Positions 46,909-55,680 of a stretch of 64,000 nucleotides of DNA are shown piece after piece. Positions within the stretch are counted from its first letter, which is position 1. The number at the start of each line of letters is the position of its first letter. Source of the DNA: Bacillus carboniphilus (GTDB lineage: Bacteria > Bacillota > Bacilli > Bacillales > JAIVKR01); assembly GCF_020524035.2 (NCBI RefSeq), contig NZ_CP129013.1, positions 3,410,001 through 3,474,000 on the forward strand. Reading direction: 5' to 3'. The notes under the pieces are model-generated. The model worked only from the letters and a program-made list of their open reading frames with translations. It was not told the DNA's origin and did not search any database. A program made the translations under genes and the position numbers.

Positions 46909-47210
46909 AAATTTAGAAAATACAATGATGACGATTTTGGTTTTCTATATTCGTTATTATCTAATCCCGAAATGGTTCAGTATATGGGAGACGGTAAAGT
47001 GAGTGATAAAGAAGGTACGAAGATATGTCAGGAATGGTTTTGACTATACTTTATAAACCTAGTATTCAATCAGTAGATGAAGCTTCTAAGTTACCATCTT
47101 ATGTGGAAATAGGTAGTAGTTTAAATGTCATTCCTTTGCTCATTTTCTTTCTTTTAGCACTCGCAATTGCTTTTGGAATAACCAAACTTTTCACTAAAAG
47201 GGCTGTTTAA
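46909..47210 (+). pseudogene. GNAT N-terminal fragment fused to a membrane-protein tail
   Basis: KFRKYNDDDFGFLYSLLSNP followed by EMVQYMGDGKVSDKEGTKIC is the first third of a GNAT acetyltransferase. After QEWF a different reading frame continues as TILYKPSIQSVDEASKLPSY and a C-terminal membrane helix (IPLLIFFLLALAIAFGI) with a basic end, ending at 47210. These are two unrelated gene remnants joined near 47040. Confidence 0.6.
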
Positions 47211-47431
47211 TAACACAACATTAAGAAATGACCACCAAAATAAAACCTCTAGAATTACTATTCTATCCATTCTATTTTATTACTCACATATTTTTTCCTC
47301 TCAAGATGAATAGACACGTATAAATGAAATCATAAAAGTTCTCTTAATCCAACAAAACCTCCTTAGCATATTATCGCATACCGCTAATATAACTAGATAT
47401 TATAAAGACAAGCTGCTAAGGGGGATGAAAT

Positions 47432-48076
47432 TTGTCTTTACTTTTAGTGAAACATATTGTGCTTGGATTATCAATCGCTGCTCCCATAGGTCCTATTAAT
47501 ATCGAAATTTTAAGAAGGGGATTATCTCAAGGGTTTTGGTCATCCCTTTTAGTAGGAGCAGGAGGGATGAGTGCTGACTGTCTGTTAATGTTCTTCATGT
47601 ATCAAGGACTGGCTCAGCTGCTTACATTAGATGGAGTTCAGCTTATTTTCATTATTTTCGGTTCAGTCGTCTTAACTCATACAGGTGTTCAAAGTCTCAA
47701 GAAAAAACAAGACTCCTTTCATGTTGATGATCAAAATCAGCCTTTTAGAAGTAGCTTATTAAATTCATATTTAACGGGCGCTTTTATCGCGGCCTTTAAC
47801 CCGCTCAATGTGCTTTTTTGGCTAGGAGTATATGGATCAGTGTTAAGTGATACGTTTAACAATGACAACAGTATTCAAGCTTTTTTTATTAGCAGTGCTG
47901 TTTTTATTGGAATCGGATTGTGGAATTTAAGTTTGTCTTTGATTGTCCACTTTGGAAAAAAATCATTAAATCCCAATATCCCGAAAAGGATATCTTTTGT
48001 AGCGAGTCTTATTATATTAGGATTTGGTCTTGAATTAGGCTTCCAAGCCATTATGAGAGTAAAGGATATGCTGTAG
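47432..48076 (+). CDS. LysE/RhtB-family exporter
   Basis: 214 residues and six hydrophobic segments. The N-terminal signature GLSIAAPIGPINIEILRRGL is diagnostic of the LysE superfamily, which exports amino acids and related small molecules. TTG start behind AGGGGGATG. It lies 20 bp upstream of egtB in the same direction, and a three-gene operon is likely. Export of ergothioneine, its precursor hercynine or histidine is a reasonable but untested inference. Confidence 0.88.
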   Translation: MSLLLVKHIVLGLSIAAPIGPINIEILRRGLSQGFWSSLLVGAGGMSADCLLMFFMYQGLAQLLTLDGVQLIFIIFGSVVLTHTGVQSLKKKQDSFHVDDQNQPFRSSLLNSYLTGAFIAAFNPLNVLFWLGVYGSVLSDTFNNDNSIQAFFISSAVFIGIGLWNLSLSLIVHFGKKSLNPNIPKRISFVASLIILGFGLELGFQAIMRVKDML

Positions 48077-48095
48077 CCAGATAATCATAAATGAG

Positions 48096-49343
48096 GTGAT
48101 TGTTATTTCTAGAAAAGCGGAGTTGTTAGAGAAATATCTATATACGAGAAATTTAACATTAAGCATTGTTGAACCCTTACAAATTGAGGATTTTGGTGTA
48201 CAAGCGATGGTCGATGTGAGCCCTCCTAAATGGCACCTAGCCCATACGACATGGTTTTTTGAAGAATTTATTTTATTGAATAATAAGCCTGAGTACTCAC
48301 CTTACTTTCCATATACAAGAGAGTTGTTTAATTCCTACTATGAAACATTGAGCAAGCCATTCTCAAGATCAAAAAGGGGACTTATTTCACGTCCGACTGT
48401 AAGTGAGGTATTAGATTATCGTCAAGCAGTAGATGAAGAAGTTACCAATCTTCTAAATAATAATGATGAAGTGGATGAAAAGGTTTATTCGTTCATTCAG
48501 TTAGGAATTCAGCATGAACAACAGCATCAAGAGCTTTTAATGACAGATCTGAAATATAACTTTTCTATTAATCCATTAAAGCCTATTTATAAGGAAATGT
48601 CAGGTCATTCATCTTTACCTCGCTTAAAGTGGTATGATTTTGAAGGAGGTATGACGACTATCGGAACAAATAAGAAAGAATTTTCATTTGATAATGAACA
48701 GCCCGAACACCAATGTTTTCTTTATCCTTATTCTATAGCAAACCGACCTGTAACGAATGGTGAATATCTTGAATTTATTGAAGACAAAGGATATGAGACA
48801 CCAACGCTTTGGCTTTCTGACGGATGGCAAACTGTGACGGAGCAAAAGTGGAACGCACCTCTTTATTGGGAATACGTCGATGGCAATTGGCATCACTTTA
48901 CACTCTCTGGAATGAAATCAATAGAGAAAGATCAACCGGTTACACATATTAGTTTCTATGAAGCTGATGCTTATGCTAGATGGGCAGGTGCTCGATTACC
49001 TACTGAACAAGAATGGGAGAATGCTTTTAAAAATGAAGCAATTGAAGGAACATTTTTAGAAAATATGCTTTTTAACGAAGAAGACCGATCAGAGAAGAAC
49101 GTCTTCGGTACTGTTTGGGAGTGGACATCAAGCCCTTATACACGCTACCCTCAAAGTGCTAGACCAGAAGGAGCATTAGGGGAATATAATCAAAAGTTTA
49201 TGAGTAATCAAATGGTTTTACGCGGAGGATCTTGTGCATCTCCTCGCAATCATATTCGTTTAACGTATCGCAACTTTTTCCATCCTGATAAAAGATGGCA
49301 GTTTAGCGGTATTCGATTAGCGAAGGAGGAATCAGCACTGTGA
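48096..49343 (+). CDS. egtB: Ergothioneine biosynthesis sulfoxide synthase EgtB
   Basis: 415 residues: an N-terminal DinB-like domain with iron ligands (His50 in WHLAHTTWFFE; His140 and His144 in HEQQHQE), then a C-terminal FGE-sulfatase domain (GGMTTIGTN, PVTNGEYLEFI, RLPTEQEWE, WEWTSSPY, RGGSCAS, GIRLAKEE). EgtB is an O2- and Fe(II)-dependent enzyme that joins a thiol donor (gamma-glutamylcysteine or cysteine) to hercynine. The start is uncertain: the GTG at 48096 overlaps the ribosome binding site GAGGTGA, and a non-canonical ATT at 48105 has better spacing. It overlaps egtD by 4 bp. Confidence 0.92.
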   Translation: MIVISRKAELLEKYLYTRNLTLSIVEPLQIEDFGVQAMVDVSPPKWHLAHTTWFFEEFILLNNKPEYSPYFPYTRELFNSYYETLSKPFSRSKRGLISRPTVSEVLDYRQAVDEEVTNLLNNNDEVDEKVYSFIQLGIQHEQQHQELLMTDLKYNFSINPLKPIYKEMSGHSSLPRLKWYDFEGGMTTIGTNKKEFSFDNEQPEHQCFLYPYSIANRPVTNGEYLEFIEDKGYETPTLWLSDGWQTVTEQKWNAPLYWEYVDGNWHHFTLSGMKSIEKDQPVTHISFYEADAYARWAGARLPTEQEWENAFKNEAIEGTFLENMLFNEEDRSEKNVFGTVWEWTSSPYTRYPQSARPEGALGEYNQKFMSNQMVLRGGSCASPRNHIRLTYRNFFHPDKRWQFSGIRLAKEESAL

Positions 49344-50284
49344 TGCAGGTTTTCAATCCGCCTCTCTCCATCTTACAGGAAGAGGTTTTAAAAGGTTTAA
49401 AACAATATCCAAAACAGCTCCATCCTAAATGGTTTTACGATGATAAAGGGAGCCAACTCTTTAATCAAATAACGACGCTGCCTGAGTATTATTTAACTCG
49501 AGCTGAAAAAGAGATTTTGACTACCTATCATTCTGAAATTACGTCTCTTATACAGCCGAATGCCTCTCTCATTGAATTAGGGTGCGGTAATGAAGAAAAA
49601 ATTAAGCTTCTATTGTCCTCTTTGAGATGGGGAAATCGTTATGTCCCAGTTGATATTTCTCAAAAAGCACTAAATGAGACGGTTACAAAATTACGCCTAT
49701 CCTTTCCGTTGTTGGATATAATACCAATTCAAGCTGATTATACTCAAGCGTTTTCTTTCCTAGGCAATAATCTAGTTGAACCGAAGATTGTTTTATTTCT
49801 TGGCTCAACGATTGGAAACTTTGAAGAAAGAGATCGAGAAGTATTTTTGAAGAAGCTGGCGAAATATTTAAATCCTCAGGATGGGTTACTAATTGGTATT
49901 GATTTAATTAAATCAACGAAAGTAGTAGAAGATGCTTATAATGATTCACAAGGCATTACTGCTGCTTTTAACAAGAACATGTTGCATCACTTAAATCGAG
50001 AACTTCAAACAAATTTTCAAGTGGAACATTTTAAACATCACGCCTTTTATAATCACAAACAAAATAGAATTGAAATGCATCTAGTTAATATGAAGCTACA
50101 TAACGTGACCATTGGAAATGAGACGATTTCTATATTACCTGATGAAACGATTCATACAGAGAACTCTTATAAATTTGATTTTGATGAGTTTGAACAAATG
50201 CTGCATAAAGTTGGACTTTGCATGCGAAAAATCTGGATGGATCAACAACGAAATTTTGCCTTAACGTATATTAAGAAAATCTAG
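49340..50284 (+). CDS. egtD: L-histidine N(alpha)-methyltransferase EgtD
   Basis: 314 residues. The family N-terminus HPKWFYDDKGSQLFNQITTL-PEYYLTRAE, the SAM-binding ELGCGNEEK, and the acidic VPVDIS then FLGSTIGNFE are all present, as is the C-terminal ENSYKFDFDEFEQM. It adds three methyl groups to histidine to give hercynine, the substrate of EgtB. GTG at 49340 or the adjacent ATG at 49343 can start it, both overlapping the egtB stop, so translation is coupled. A hairpin terminator overlaps the stop. No separate C-S lyase (EgtE) or EgtA/EgtC gene is present in the window. Confidence 0.94.
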   Translation: MMQVFNPPLSILQEEVLKGLKQYPKQLHPKWFYDDKGSQLFNQITTLPEYYLTRAEKEILTTYHSEITSLIQPNASLIELGCGNEEKIKLLLSSLRWGNRYVPVDISQKALNETVTKLRLSFPLLDIIPIQADYTQAFSFLGNNLVEPKIVLFLGSTIGNFEERDREVFLKKLAKYLNPQDGLLIGIDLIKSTKVVEDAYNDSQGITAAFNKNMLHHLNRELQTNFQVEHFKHHAFYNHKQNRIEMHLVNMKLHNVTIGNETISILPDETIHTENSYKFDFDEFEQMLHKVGLCMRKIWMDQQRNFALTYIKKI

Positions 50285-50307
50285 CCCTCAAAAAGGGCCT
50301 TTTTTGA
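50284..50307 (+). terminator. Terminator of the egt operon
   Basis: GCCCT-CAAAA-AGGGC followed by CTTTTTTG, beginning at the egtD stop codon. Confidence 0.85.
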
Positions 50308-50461
50308 TAAGATTGGTTACGATAGATTTGGAAATATAATAAAATAAATGAATATAGTGGCGCTTGATGAAAAAGATATTGAGAGTTTTCTACCTCTATA
50401 GTAAGAGAGGAATAAAGTATGCGCTCATGTGTTTGGATGAGATAAGTGAGGAGAACGAATA

Positions 50462-51079
50462 TTGCTAACATTATATATTACAAGACATGGCGAAACGATT
50501 TGGAATACTGAAAGAAGAATGAAAGGATGGGCAGATTCACCATTAACGAAGAAGGGAATTAAAAATGCTGCTTCTTTAGGGGGTAGGATGAAACAGATTA
50601 ATCTTGATGCCATCTACGCAAGCTCAAGCAAGAGAACGGAAGAAACAGCGAACTTAATTAGAGGGGATCGGGATACTCCCATTATCCTCAATGACGATTT
50701 AAAAGAAATCAATATGGGAGAATGGGAAGGCAAACGCTTTCTTCAATCGAGGGGGAATTATCCAGAGGCGTTTCATTCTTTTTGGAATACACCACATCTC
50801 TATAAACCAGTAGGAGGAGAAAGTTTCGAACAATTAAAAGATAGGGTGTTGAAAGCAATGAATTTTATTCAAGAAGAACACACTTCGGGGAATGTTTTAG
50901 TCGTGACGCATTCCGTTGTCATTAAGACATTACTTGCATTCTTTAAAAATTCTCCATTGGAGAACATATGGGATCCTCCCTATATTCATGATACAAGTTT
51001 AACCGTCGTTGAGTTGGGTGAAGGAAAAAGTAATATTGTGATAGAAGGAGATATTTCTCATCGGAATGAACAGATGTAG
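50462..51079 (+). CDS. Histidine phosphatase-family enzyme
   Basis: 205 residues starting TTG (GTGAGGAG upstream). LYITRHGETIWN supplies the phospho-acceptor His and RHG motif, followed by DAIYASSSKRTEETA, the acidic EINMGEWEG and the second His in VVTHSVVIKTLL. Such proteins are phosphoglycerate mutase-like phosphatases; family members include CobC- and YhfR/PhoE-type enzymes, and the substrate cannot be told apart here. Confidence 0.9.
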   Translation: MLTLYITRHGETIWNTERRMKGWADSPLTKKGIKNAASLGGRMKQINLDAIYASSSKRTEETANLIRGDRDTPIILNDDLKEINMGEWEGKRFLQSRGNYPEAFHSFWNTPHLYKPVGGESFEQLKDRVLKAMNFIQEEHTSGNVLVVTHSVVIKTLLAFFKNSPLENIWDPPYIHDTSLTVVELGEGKSNIVIEGDISHRNEQM

Positions 51080-51199
51080 AAAGAGAATGTCATGTGCAGA
51101 TTTGAGAGGAATGAACTTTTGTTCATGAAAGGCTATATTTGTAGGAATGTAACGATTTCCGATGTATTACGTCTAAAATTTTGATAGGAAGTGACTTAA

Positions 51200-51379
51200 G
51201 TGGCTGAATTAAGTATTGGTGATATGCTCTTTCAATTAGTTGCTCTAACAGTTCCTGTTTTAACGATTGTGCTGATAGGTTTAGTTGTTCGCTCATTATA
51301 TAAAAGAAAAAATCAACTAGATGCTATTGAAGAAAACCTAGATGAAATAAACAATCAAATAATGGAAGAAAAGAATTAG
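51200..51379 (+). CDS. DUF4083-family small protein
   Basis: 59 residues from GTG 51200: MAELSIGDMLFQLVALTVPV, one membrane helix, a basic KRKNQLD and a C-terminal amphipathic helix. This matches the small DUF4083 membrane proteins of Bacillus, function unknown. AGGAAGTGAC lies upstream. Followed by a terminator. Confidence 0.7.
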   Translation: MAELSIGDMLFQLVALTVPVLTIVLIGLVVRSLYKRKNQLDAIEENLDEINNQIMEEKN

Positions 51380-51402
51380 CGGATTTAGAAAACCGCTTTT
51401 CT
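51378..51402 (+). terminator. Terminator of the DUF4083 gene
   Basis: AGCGGATTT-AGAA-AACCGCT then TTTCTTC, overlapping the stop codon. Confidence 0.7.
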
Positions 51403-51427
51403 TCTTGATAAAGGGAGACATGCTTAA

Positions 51428-52183
51428 ATGACAGATTACTTTGATACAGAAGAAGCGATTAGAAGATGGGATTCATTTGCGAATACATATGCAAACAATG
51501 CCACTGAACAAGGCGATCTTCATAGAGAGGTATTTTTGAACCCTACTTTGTTTTCATTAATGGGGGATATAAAAAATAAAAGAGTGTTGGATGCAGGATG
51601 TGGTGAAGGGTATTTAAGTAGGATTTTATCTAAGTCTGGTGCAAAAGTAACAGCAGTAGATTATTCACCAACAATGATTGATTTAGCGAAAAAAAGAAGG
51701 CCTGAGGATGAACCCATCCATTATCAACAAGGAAATTGTGAGGAACTATCTTTTTTAGAAGATGCAAGTTTTGATTTAATCATATCTAACATGGTGATTC
51801 ATGACCTTGCTCATTTTGAAAAAGCGTTTCAAGAAATGCATCGTTTACTAGTAGATGGAGGTAATTTTATTTTCTCTATTTTACATCCTTGCTTCATCAC
51901 TCCAGAGTCTGGATGGGAGAAAACGAAAACCGGAGAAAAGCTACACTGGAATGTAGATCAATATTTTTATGAAGGTGTATACGAACAACCTCTAGGAGAC
52001 AAAGAAAGAATGCTGTTTTTCCATAGAACGTTAACGAGCTATATAAATGGGCTTATCAATACTGGTTTCACATTAGAAGCGGTAATTGAACCTATGCCAT
52101 CAAAAGAAATGCTCAAAAAATATCCTTCTTTTGAGGAAGATTTTAGATGTCCTGACTTTATCGTGTTCAAAGTGAAAAAGTAA
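51428..52183 (+). CDS. SAM-dependent class I methyltransferase
   Basis: 251 residues. Motif I VLDAGCGEGYLSR at about residue 55, post-I AVDYSPTMID, GNCEELSFLEDASFDLIISN, and HRLLVDGGNFIFSILHP form a complete methyltransferase_11-type fold. A variable C-terminal half (WNVDQYFYEGVYEQPLGDKE) sets substrate choice. Related to small-molecule methyltransferases such as YcgJ/UbiE-like enzymes; substrate unknown. AAAGGGAGAC upstream of the ATG. Confidence 0.88.
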   Translation: MTDYFDTEEAIRRWDSFANTYANNATEQGDLHREVFLNPTLFSLMGDIKNKRVLDAGCGEGYLSRILSKSGAKVTAVDYSPTMIDLAKKRRPEDEPIHYQQGNCEELSFLEDASFDLIISNMVIHDLAHFEKAFQEMHRLLVDGGNFIFSILHPCFITPESGWEKTKTGEKLHWNVDQYFYEGVYEQPLGDKERMLFFHRTLTSYINGLINTGFTLEAVIEPMPSKEMLKKYPSFEEDFRCPDFIVFKVKK

Positions 52184-52323
52184 AGGTGAAGTGTCGGTAT
52201 GATAGATTTTTTTAGTACCTTAGACTGATTAGAGAAAAAGATTGATCCTCTCATTCGTTTGCGGATATAGTTATTACTATTCAATCGAACCGAAGCTTTT
52301 AAAAATTATTTAGGAGGGCTTTG

Positions 52324-52506
52324 ATGACCGATAAGAAGAAAAGGATATTCCTTATTATTGGGATGATAAGTTTATTGTTTTTCGGAGCTCTTGTTTCGAA
52401 TTATAACTCTTTCAACAAAACAAAAAATAGCTGTTTTGAATCTAATGGAAAACCAACTGTTGAAAAGTCATTCTTAGCCATTAATTGGAGTGTATCCTGC
52501 AAATAA
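52324..52506 (+). CDS. Small secreted or membrane-anchored peptide
   Basis: 60 residues from ATG 52324 (AGGAGGGC upstream): a positively charged start, one hydrophobic helix (IFLIIGMISLLFFGALVS) and an extracellular tail with two Cys (SCFESNGKP...WSVSC) that could form a disulfide. No family recognised. Confidence 0.6.
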   Translation: MTDKKKRIFLIIGMISLLFFGALVSNYNSFNKTKNSCFESNGKPTVEKSFLAINWSVSCK

Positions 52507-52631
52507 AAAGGTGATAGAGAAGGAACTAATTAGCGTTCATTTCTCTTTATCTTTTTAAAAGAACAATTCTACCTCATTACATGCATATAATGATACTCAC
52601 TATTGTATTGCATTGTAAATGAGGTGTTTAA

Positions 52632-52859
52632 TTGCCAAACATCGAAAAAATAATTGGGAAGATGAAAAATCAACCAAGAGGTGTACGTTACAATGAAGCA
52701 AAGAGAGTTCTAAATCACTACGGGTACACATTGATTAGAAAAAGAGGGTCAAATCGTTATTTTCGTAACAAGGAAGGAGACCTCATTGTCGTAAAAAAAG
52801 AAAGTGTTTTAAAAATTTCTTATGTGAATGATATTTTGGAAAGAATTAATGAGGAATAG
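52632..52859 (+). CDS. HicA-like toxin (catalytic His replaced by Asn)
   Basis: 75 residues. RYNEAKRVLNHYGYTLIRKR-GSNRYFRNKEGDLIVV and SVLKISYVNDILERI give the HicA double-stranded RNA-binding fold and the usual pairing with a HicB partner. HicA toxins cleave mRNA with a His in the motif GSH-x-x-[FY]; here the motif is GSNRYF, so the His is Asn. It may be inactive or a variant. It is followed 10 bp later by the HicB-like gene. Confidence 0.75.
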   Translation: MPNIEKIIGKMKNQPRGVRYNEAKRVLNHYGYTLIRKRGSNRYFRNKEGDLIVVKKESVLKISYVNDILERINEE

Positions 52860-52869
52860 GGAGGAATGG

Positions 52870-53112
52870 GTGTTGCCTGAAACAAAAAGTAAAGATTTGA
52901 ATTATTATCTTTCTCTAAATTATTCTGTTGTTATTAACAAAGTCAATGATGATGGGGATGATTATTTTTTTGGGAGAGTTTCAGAGTTAGGCGGTTGTCA
53001 TACAACTGCAAATACGATTGCAACCCTCATAGATGAACTTGAACAAGTGAAGAGAGAGTATTTAGAAATCAAATTACAATTTGGTGACGCCATTCCTGAA
53101 CCGGATAAATAG
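52870..53112 (+). CDS. HicB-like antitoxin
   Basis: 80 residues starting GTG 52870 (GGGAGG 6 bp upstream): MLPETKSKDLNYYLSLNYSV, DDYFFGRVSELGGCHTTANT, IATLIDELEQVKREYLEIKL. This is the partial RNase H-like fold of HicB, with Y(F)xxRVxELxGC. There is no C-terminal DNA-binding domain, so regulation of the operon would differ from that of full-length HicB proteins. The extended frame from 52828 overlaps hicA and is not needed. Confidence 0.8.
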   Translation: MLPETKSKDLNYYLSLNYSVVINKVNDDGDDYFFGRVSELGGCHTTANTIATLIDELEQVKREYLEIKLQFGDAIPEPDK

Positions 53113-53248
53113 GACGGTTCTTATTTAGCCATATACTAATGGAAGCCCTTTTATGATACTTAGATTTTTTGTTTTGCTTATCATCATAAAACCTACGTAT
53201 TCATGCTGTTAATCAAATAATATTTACCAAGAGAAAGAGGTTGCATTA

Positions 53249-53794
53249 TTGAATAAGATTATGGTGATTTTTCTTATTACTAATTTTGTATTCTTCTCTT
53301 TTCCAGTGGTTTCAAATGCTTGTTCTTGTGTGGAATCCCAGGGCGTAGAGGAAAGCTTAGAACAATCAGATGCTTTATTTAGTGGAAAAGTAGTGGATAT
53401 TAAAGAGAAACAAGGTGTAAACAAATTCCCTTCTAAATCAGTTCTGTTAGAAGTGTCGAACACTTGGAAGGGGGTTAATCAATCACAAATCATTATTACG
53501 ACAGGTTTAAGTGACAGTGACTGTGGCTTTAATTTTAAAGTGGGACAAGAGTATTTAGTTTATGCTCATGAGTCCGATATGTACGGAGAAAAAACTCTCA
53601 TAACAACAAGTTGTAATCGTACAAATGATTTGAACTCGTCACAAGAAGATTTGAAGATACTTAGTAAAGGACAGGAACCTAAGGAAGAAGTTGATTTAAC
53701 GGATGAATTTGAAGGGTATCAATATTATTTATGGATCCTGTTCGGTGGGATTTTTGTTATTATACTATTTTTTATTTGGAAGAGAAGGAAATAG
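53249..53794 (+). CDS. TIMP/NTR-like membrane-anchored protein
   Basis: The TTG start follows GAAAGAGG. 181 residues: signal peptide to about residue 25 (SNACSC), then mature Cys-Ser-Cys, and the pattern SDALFSGKVVDIKEK...LEVSNTWKGV...ITTGLSDSDCGFNFKVGQEYLVYA...TTSCNRT, as in bacterial relatives of tissue inhibitors of metalloproteinases (NTR/OB fold). A C-terminal membrane helix (YYLWILFGGIFVIILFFIW) with KRRK anchors it. A role in protecting the cell from proteases is suggested by the fold but unproven. A possible target, the HExxH protease at 9357, is distant. Confidence 0.8.
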   Translation: MNKIMVIFLITNFVFFSFPVVSNACSCVESQGVEESLEQSDALFSGKVVDIKEKQGVNKFPSKSVLLEVSNTWKGVNQSQIIITTGLSDSDCGFNFKVGQEYLVYAHESDMYGEKTLITTSCNRTNDLNSSQEDLKILSKGQEPKEEVDLTDEFEGYQYYLWILFGGIFVIILFFIWKRRK

Positions 53795-53833
53795 TCAGGA
53801 ATCTATAGTGTGGTAGAAAAGGTAACTAGGAGA

Positions 53834-54016
53834 GTGATAGGGCATTTATCTCTAGATGGATTCATAAGGTAAACAATTCAGCGAGAACTAGAAAAAGTAT
53901 TAGTAGGAAACAAGGATATGAGAGAAAAAGGAATTGGACAACAAACGATGATCGGAATTCTTAAAAAAGTGTCATTTGATCACCTTCACTTACACAGAAT
54001 AAGTGTATTTTTTTGA
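53834..54016 (+). pseudogene. GNAT acetyltransferase C-terminal fragment
   Basis: VIGHLSLDGFIR, TAA, then RELEKVLVGNKDMREKGIGQ and QTMIGILKKVSFDHLHLHRI followed by SVFF and TGA. MREKGIGQQ is the acetyl-CoA-binding loop of GNAT enzymes. In-frame stop and missing ends. It might be the lost remainder of the GNAT N-terminus at 46909, but a separate gene is as likely. Confidence 0.65.
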
Positions 54017-54026
54017 CAGAGTAAGA

Positions 54027-54283
54027 AAGTATAAAAATCTGTCCTTATTCGGATGGTGCTTTTATTTTTGTCTAGCTCCAGCGCCCAACGACTCGTAAGT
54101 TTTCGCCCTTCTCCTTATGATAAGTCAATGGAGACGCCTCCAGGAGGGAGGTGGATCTACGTTTGCCACAGGACGTGGCGGTAGTTAGTAGATCCTCTGC
54201 TTTCTGGCTTTTCGTGTTTCCTTTATCTCATACGAAGTGCTCAAGCCCCTTCGTCGTTAGACGGGCGCTTCCGCTTTTCTTAT
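54027..54283. repeat. Dispersed repeat family B, copy 2
   Basis: Same ends as 24276-24461 (GTCTAGCTCCAGCGCCCA and GTCGTTAGACGGGCGCTTCC then GCTTTTCTTAT). It is 70 bp longer. The interior hairpin GGATCTAC...GTAGATCC surrounds CCAC-AGGAC-GTGG. Confidence 0.75.
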
Positions 54284-54434
54284 TTTACTTGTTATGAAAA
54301 GTAGATTTTTAAAAAGAAGGACCACGTCGAGAGACTAGGAAAATGGGACGAGAATGTTGGTGTCCATGGAAAATGAGTATGCTAGAACAAGAATGAAAAT
54401 ATTTAAGAGTGTGAGAATAAATGGAGGGATGTTT

Positions 54435-54845
54435 ATGCACCAAGTACCTAAACATATTGTCTCAGCATCGACTATTGTCTTGAATGAAGAGAAAGATATT
54501 CTCTTAATTAAAGGACCTAAACGAGGATGGGAAATGCCAGGTGGACAAGTAGAAGAAGGAGAATCTTTGAAAGAAGCTGCTATTAGAGAAGCAAAAGAAG
54601 AAACTGGAATTGATATCGAGGTGATAAAGTTTTGTGGCGTTTTCCAAAATGTCAGGAGCTCCATTTGTAATACGCTGTTTTTAGCAAAACCGATTGGAGG
54701 AAAACCTACAACTTCCGAGGAGAGTCTCGAAGTAGGATTCTATCCTTTAGAGCAAGCATTAGAAATGGTCACTTGGAAGAATTTCAAAGAAAGAATTCAA
54801 TATTGTTTAGACGAAGAGAAACAACTATTTTATATTGAATTTTGA
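54435..54845 (+). CDS. Nudix hydrolase
   Basis: 136 residues starting at ATG 54435 (GGAGGG 6 bp upstream; ATG 54429 is in frame). The Nudix box GGQVEEGESLKEAAIREAKE-ETG matches GX5EX7REUXEEXGU. The preceding strands (IVSASTIVLNEEKDILLIKG) and MPGGQ are typical of MutT-like pyrophosphohydrolases. Substrate unknown. Close upstream of the HAD phosphatase; they may share a transcript. Confidence 0.9.
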   Translation: MHQVPKHIVSASTIVLNEEKDILLIKGPKRGWEMPGGQVEEGESLKEAAIREAKEETGIDIEVIKFCGVFQNVRSSICNTLFLAKPIGGKPTTSEESLEVGFYPLEQALEMVTWKNFKERIQYCLDEEKQLFYIEF

Positions 54846-54881
54846 GAAAGTGAACTACCGTACGATAATCGGGGGATGAGG

Positions 54882-55634
54882 ATGGACTATAAAATAATGT
54901 TCTTTGATGTGGATGGGACGATTACGAATCATAAGGATGGAAGTATATCGAGTAATACGAAAAGAGCAATTCAAACATTGAAAAAGAAAGGTGTTACGGT
55001 AGTAGCTGCTACTGGAAGACCTCTTTCGATGTGTCAAAAATTGAAGGAGATAGGGATTGATACGTTTATCACGGCGAATGGAGGTTATGTAAAGCACAAG
55101 GATGAGGTTATACATAAAGTCCCCATGGACAAAAAACTAGTAGAGGAGATCGTTGCGTTTTCAAAAAATGAAAAACACGGTTTATCCTTTTATACAGAGA
55201 GTCTAAGCATGAATGGAGTACGAGAAACGGAAATCTCCATAGCTTTAAAGGAAACTTTATTTTTAGATGAATACCCTAAAACAGATGAGTGGATCTGTTT
55301 GAAGGAAGTATTTCTCATGTGTTTATTTGCAACTGATCAAACAGTTGAGAAATATAAACGATCATTTCCCAACGTGACCTTTAGAAGATGGCATCCATAT
55401 GTGTTAAATGTCTTACAGGAAGATGTTTCAAAATCTCTAGCAATCTTAAAAACATTAAACTATTTCGGTTATGATCGATCGGAAGCGATGGCTTTTGGGG
55501 ATGGAGAGAATGATATCGATATGTTGGAGATGGTAGGGTTAGGAATCGCTATGGGCAACGGAAATGAAAACGTAAAAAGAGCGGCAAATATGGTGCTAAA
55601 AAATCAAGTGATGATGGGATTCACTATGCTCTAA
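54882..55634 (+). CDS. Cof-type HAD-IIB phosphatase
   Basis: About 250 residues (ATG 54882 or 54876, GGGGGATGAGG upstream). Motif I is FFDVDGTIT, motif II AATGRP, and motif III/IV DVSKSLAILKTL...AMAFGDGENDIDMLEMVGLG. The C2B cap lies between. Such enzymes dephosphorylate sugar phosphates and cofactors such as FMN. It lies 36 bp after the Nudix gene. Confidence 0.92.
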   Translation: MDYKIMFFDVDGTITNHKDGSISSNTKRAIQTLKKKGVTVVAATGRPLSMCQKLKEIGIDTFITANGGYVKHKDEVIHKVPMDKKLVEEIVAFSKNEKHGLSFYTESLSMNGVRETEISIALKETLFLDEYPKTDEWICLKEVFLMCLFATDQTVEKYKRSFPNVTFRRWHPYVLNVLQEDVSKSLAILKTLNYFGYDRSEAMAFGDGENDIDMLEMVGLGIAMGNGNENVKRAANMVLKNQVMMGFTML

Positions 55635-55680
55635 ATCATTTAGGAATTATATAAAATAATTAGACAAGGGGGCTACTCTT

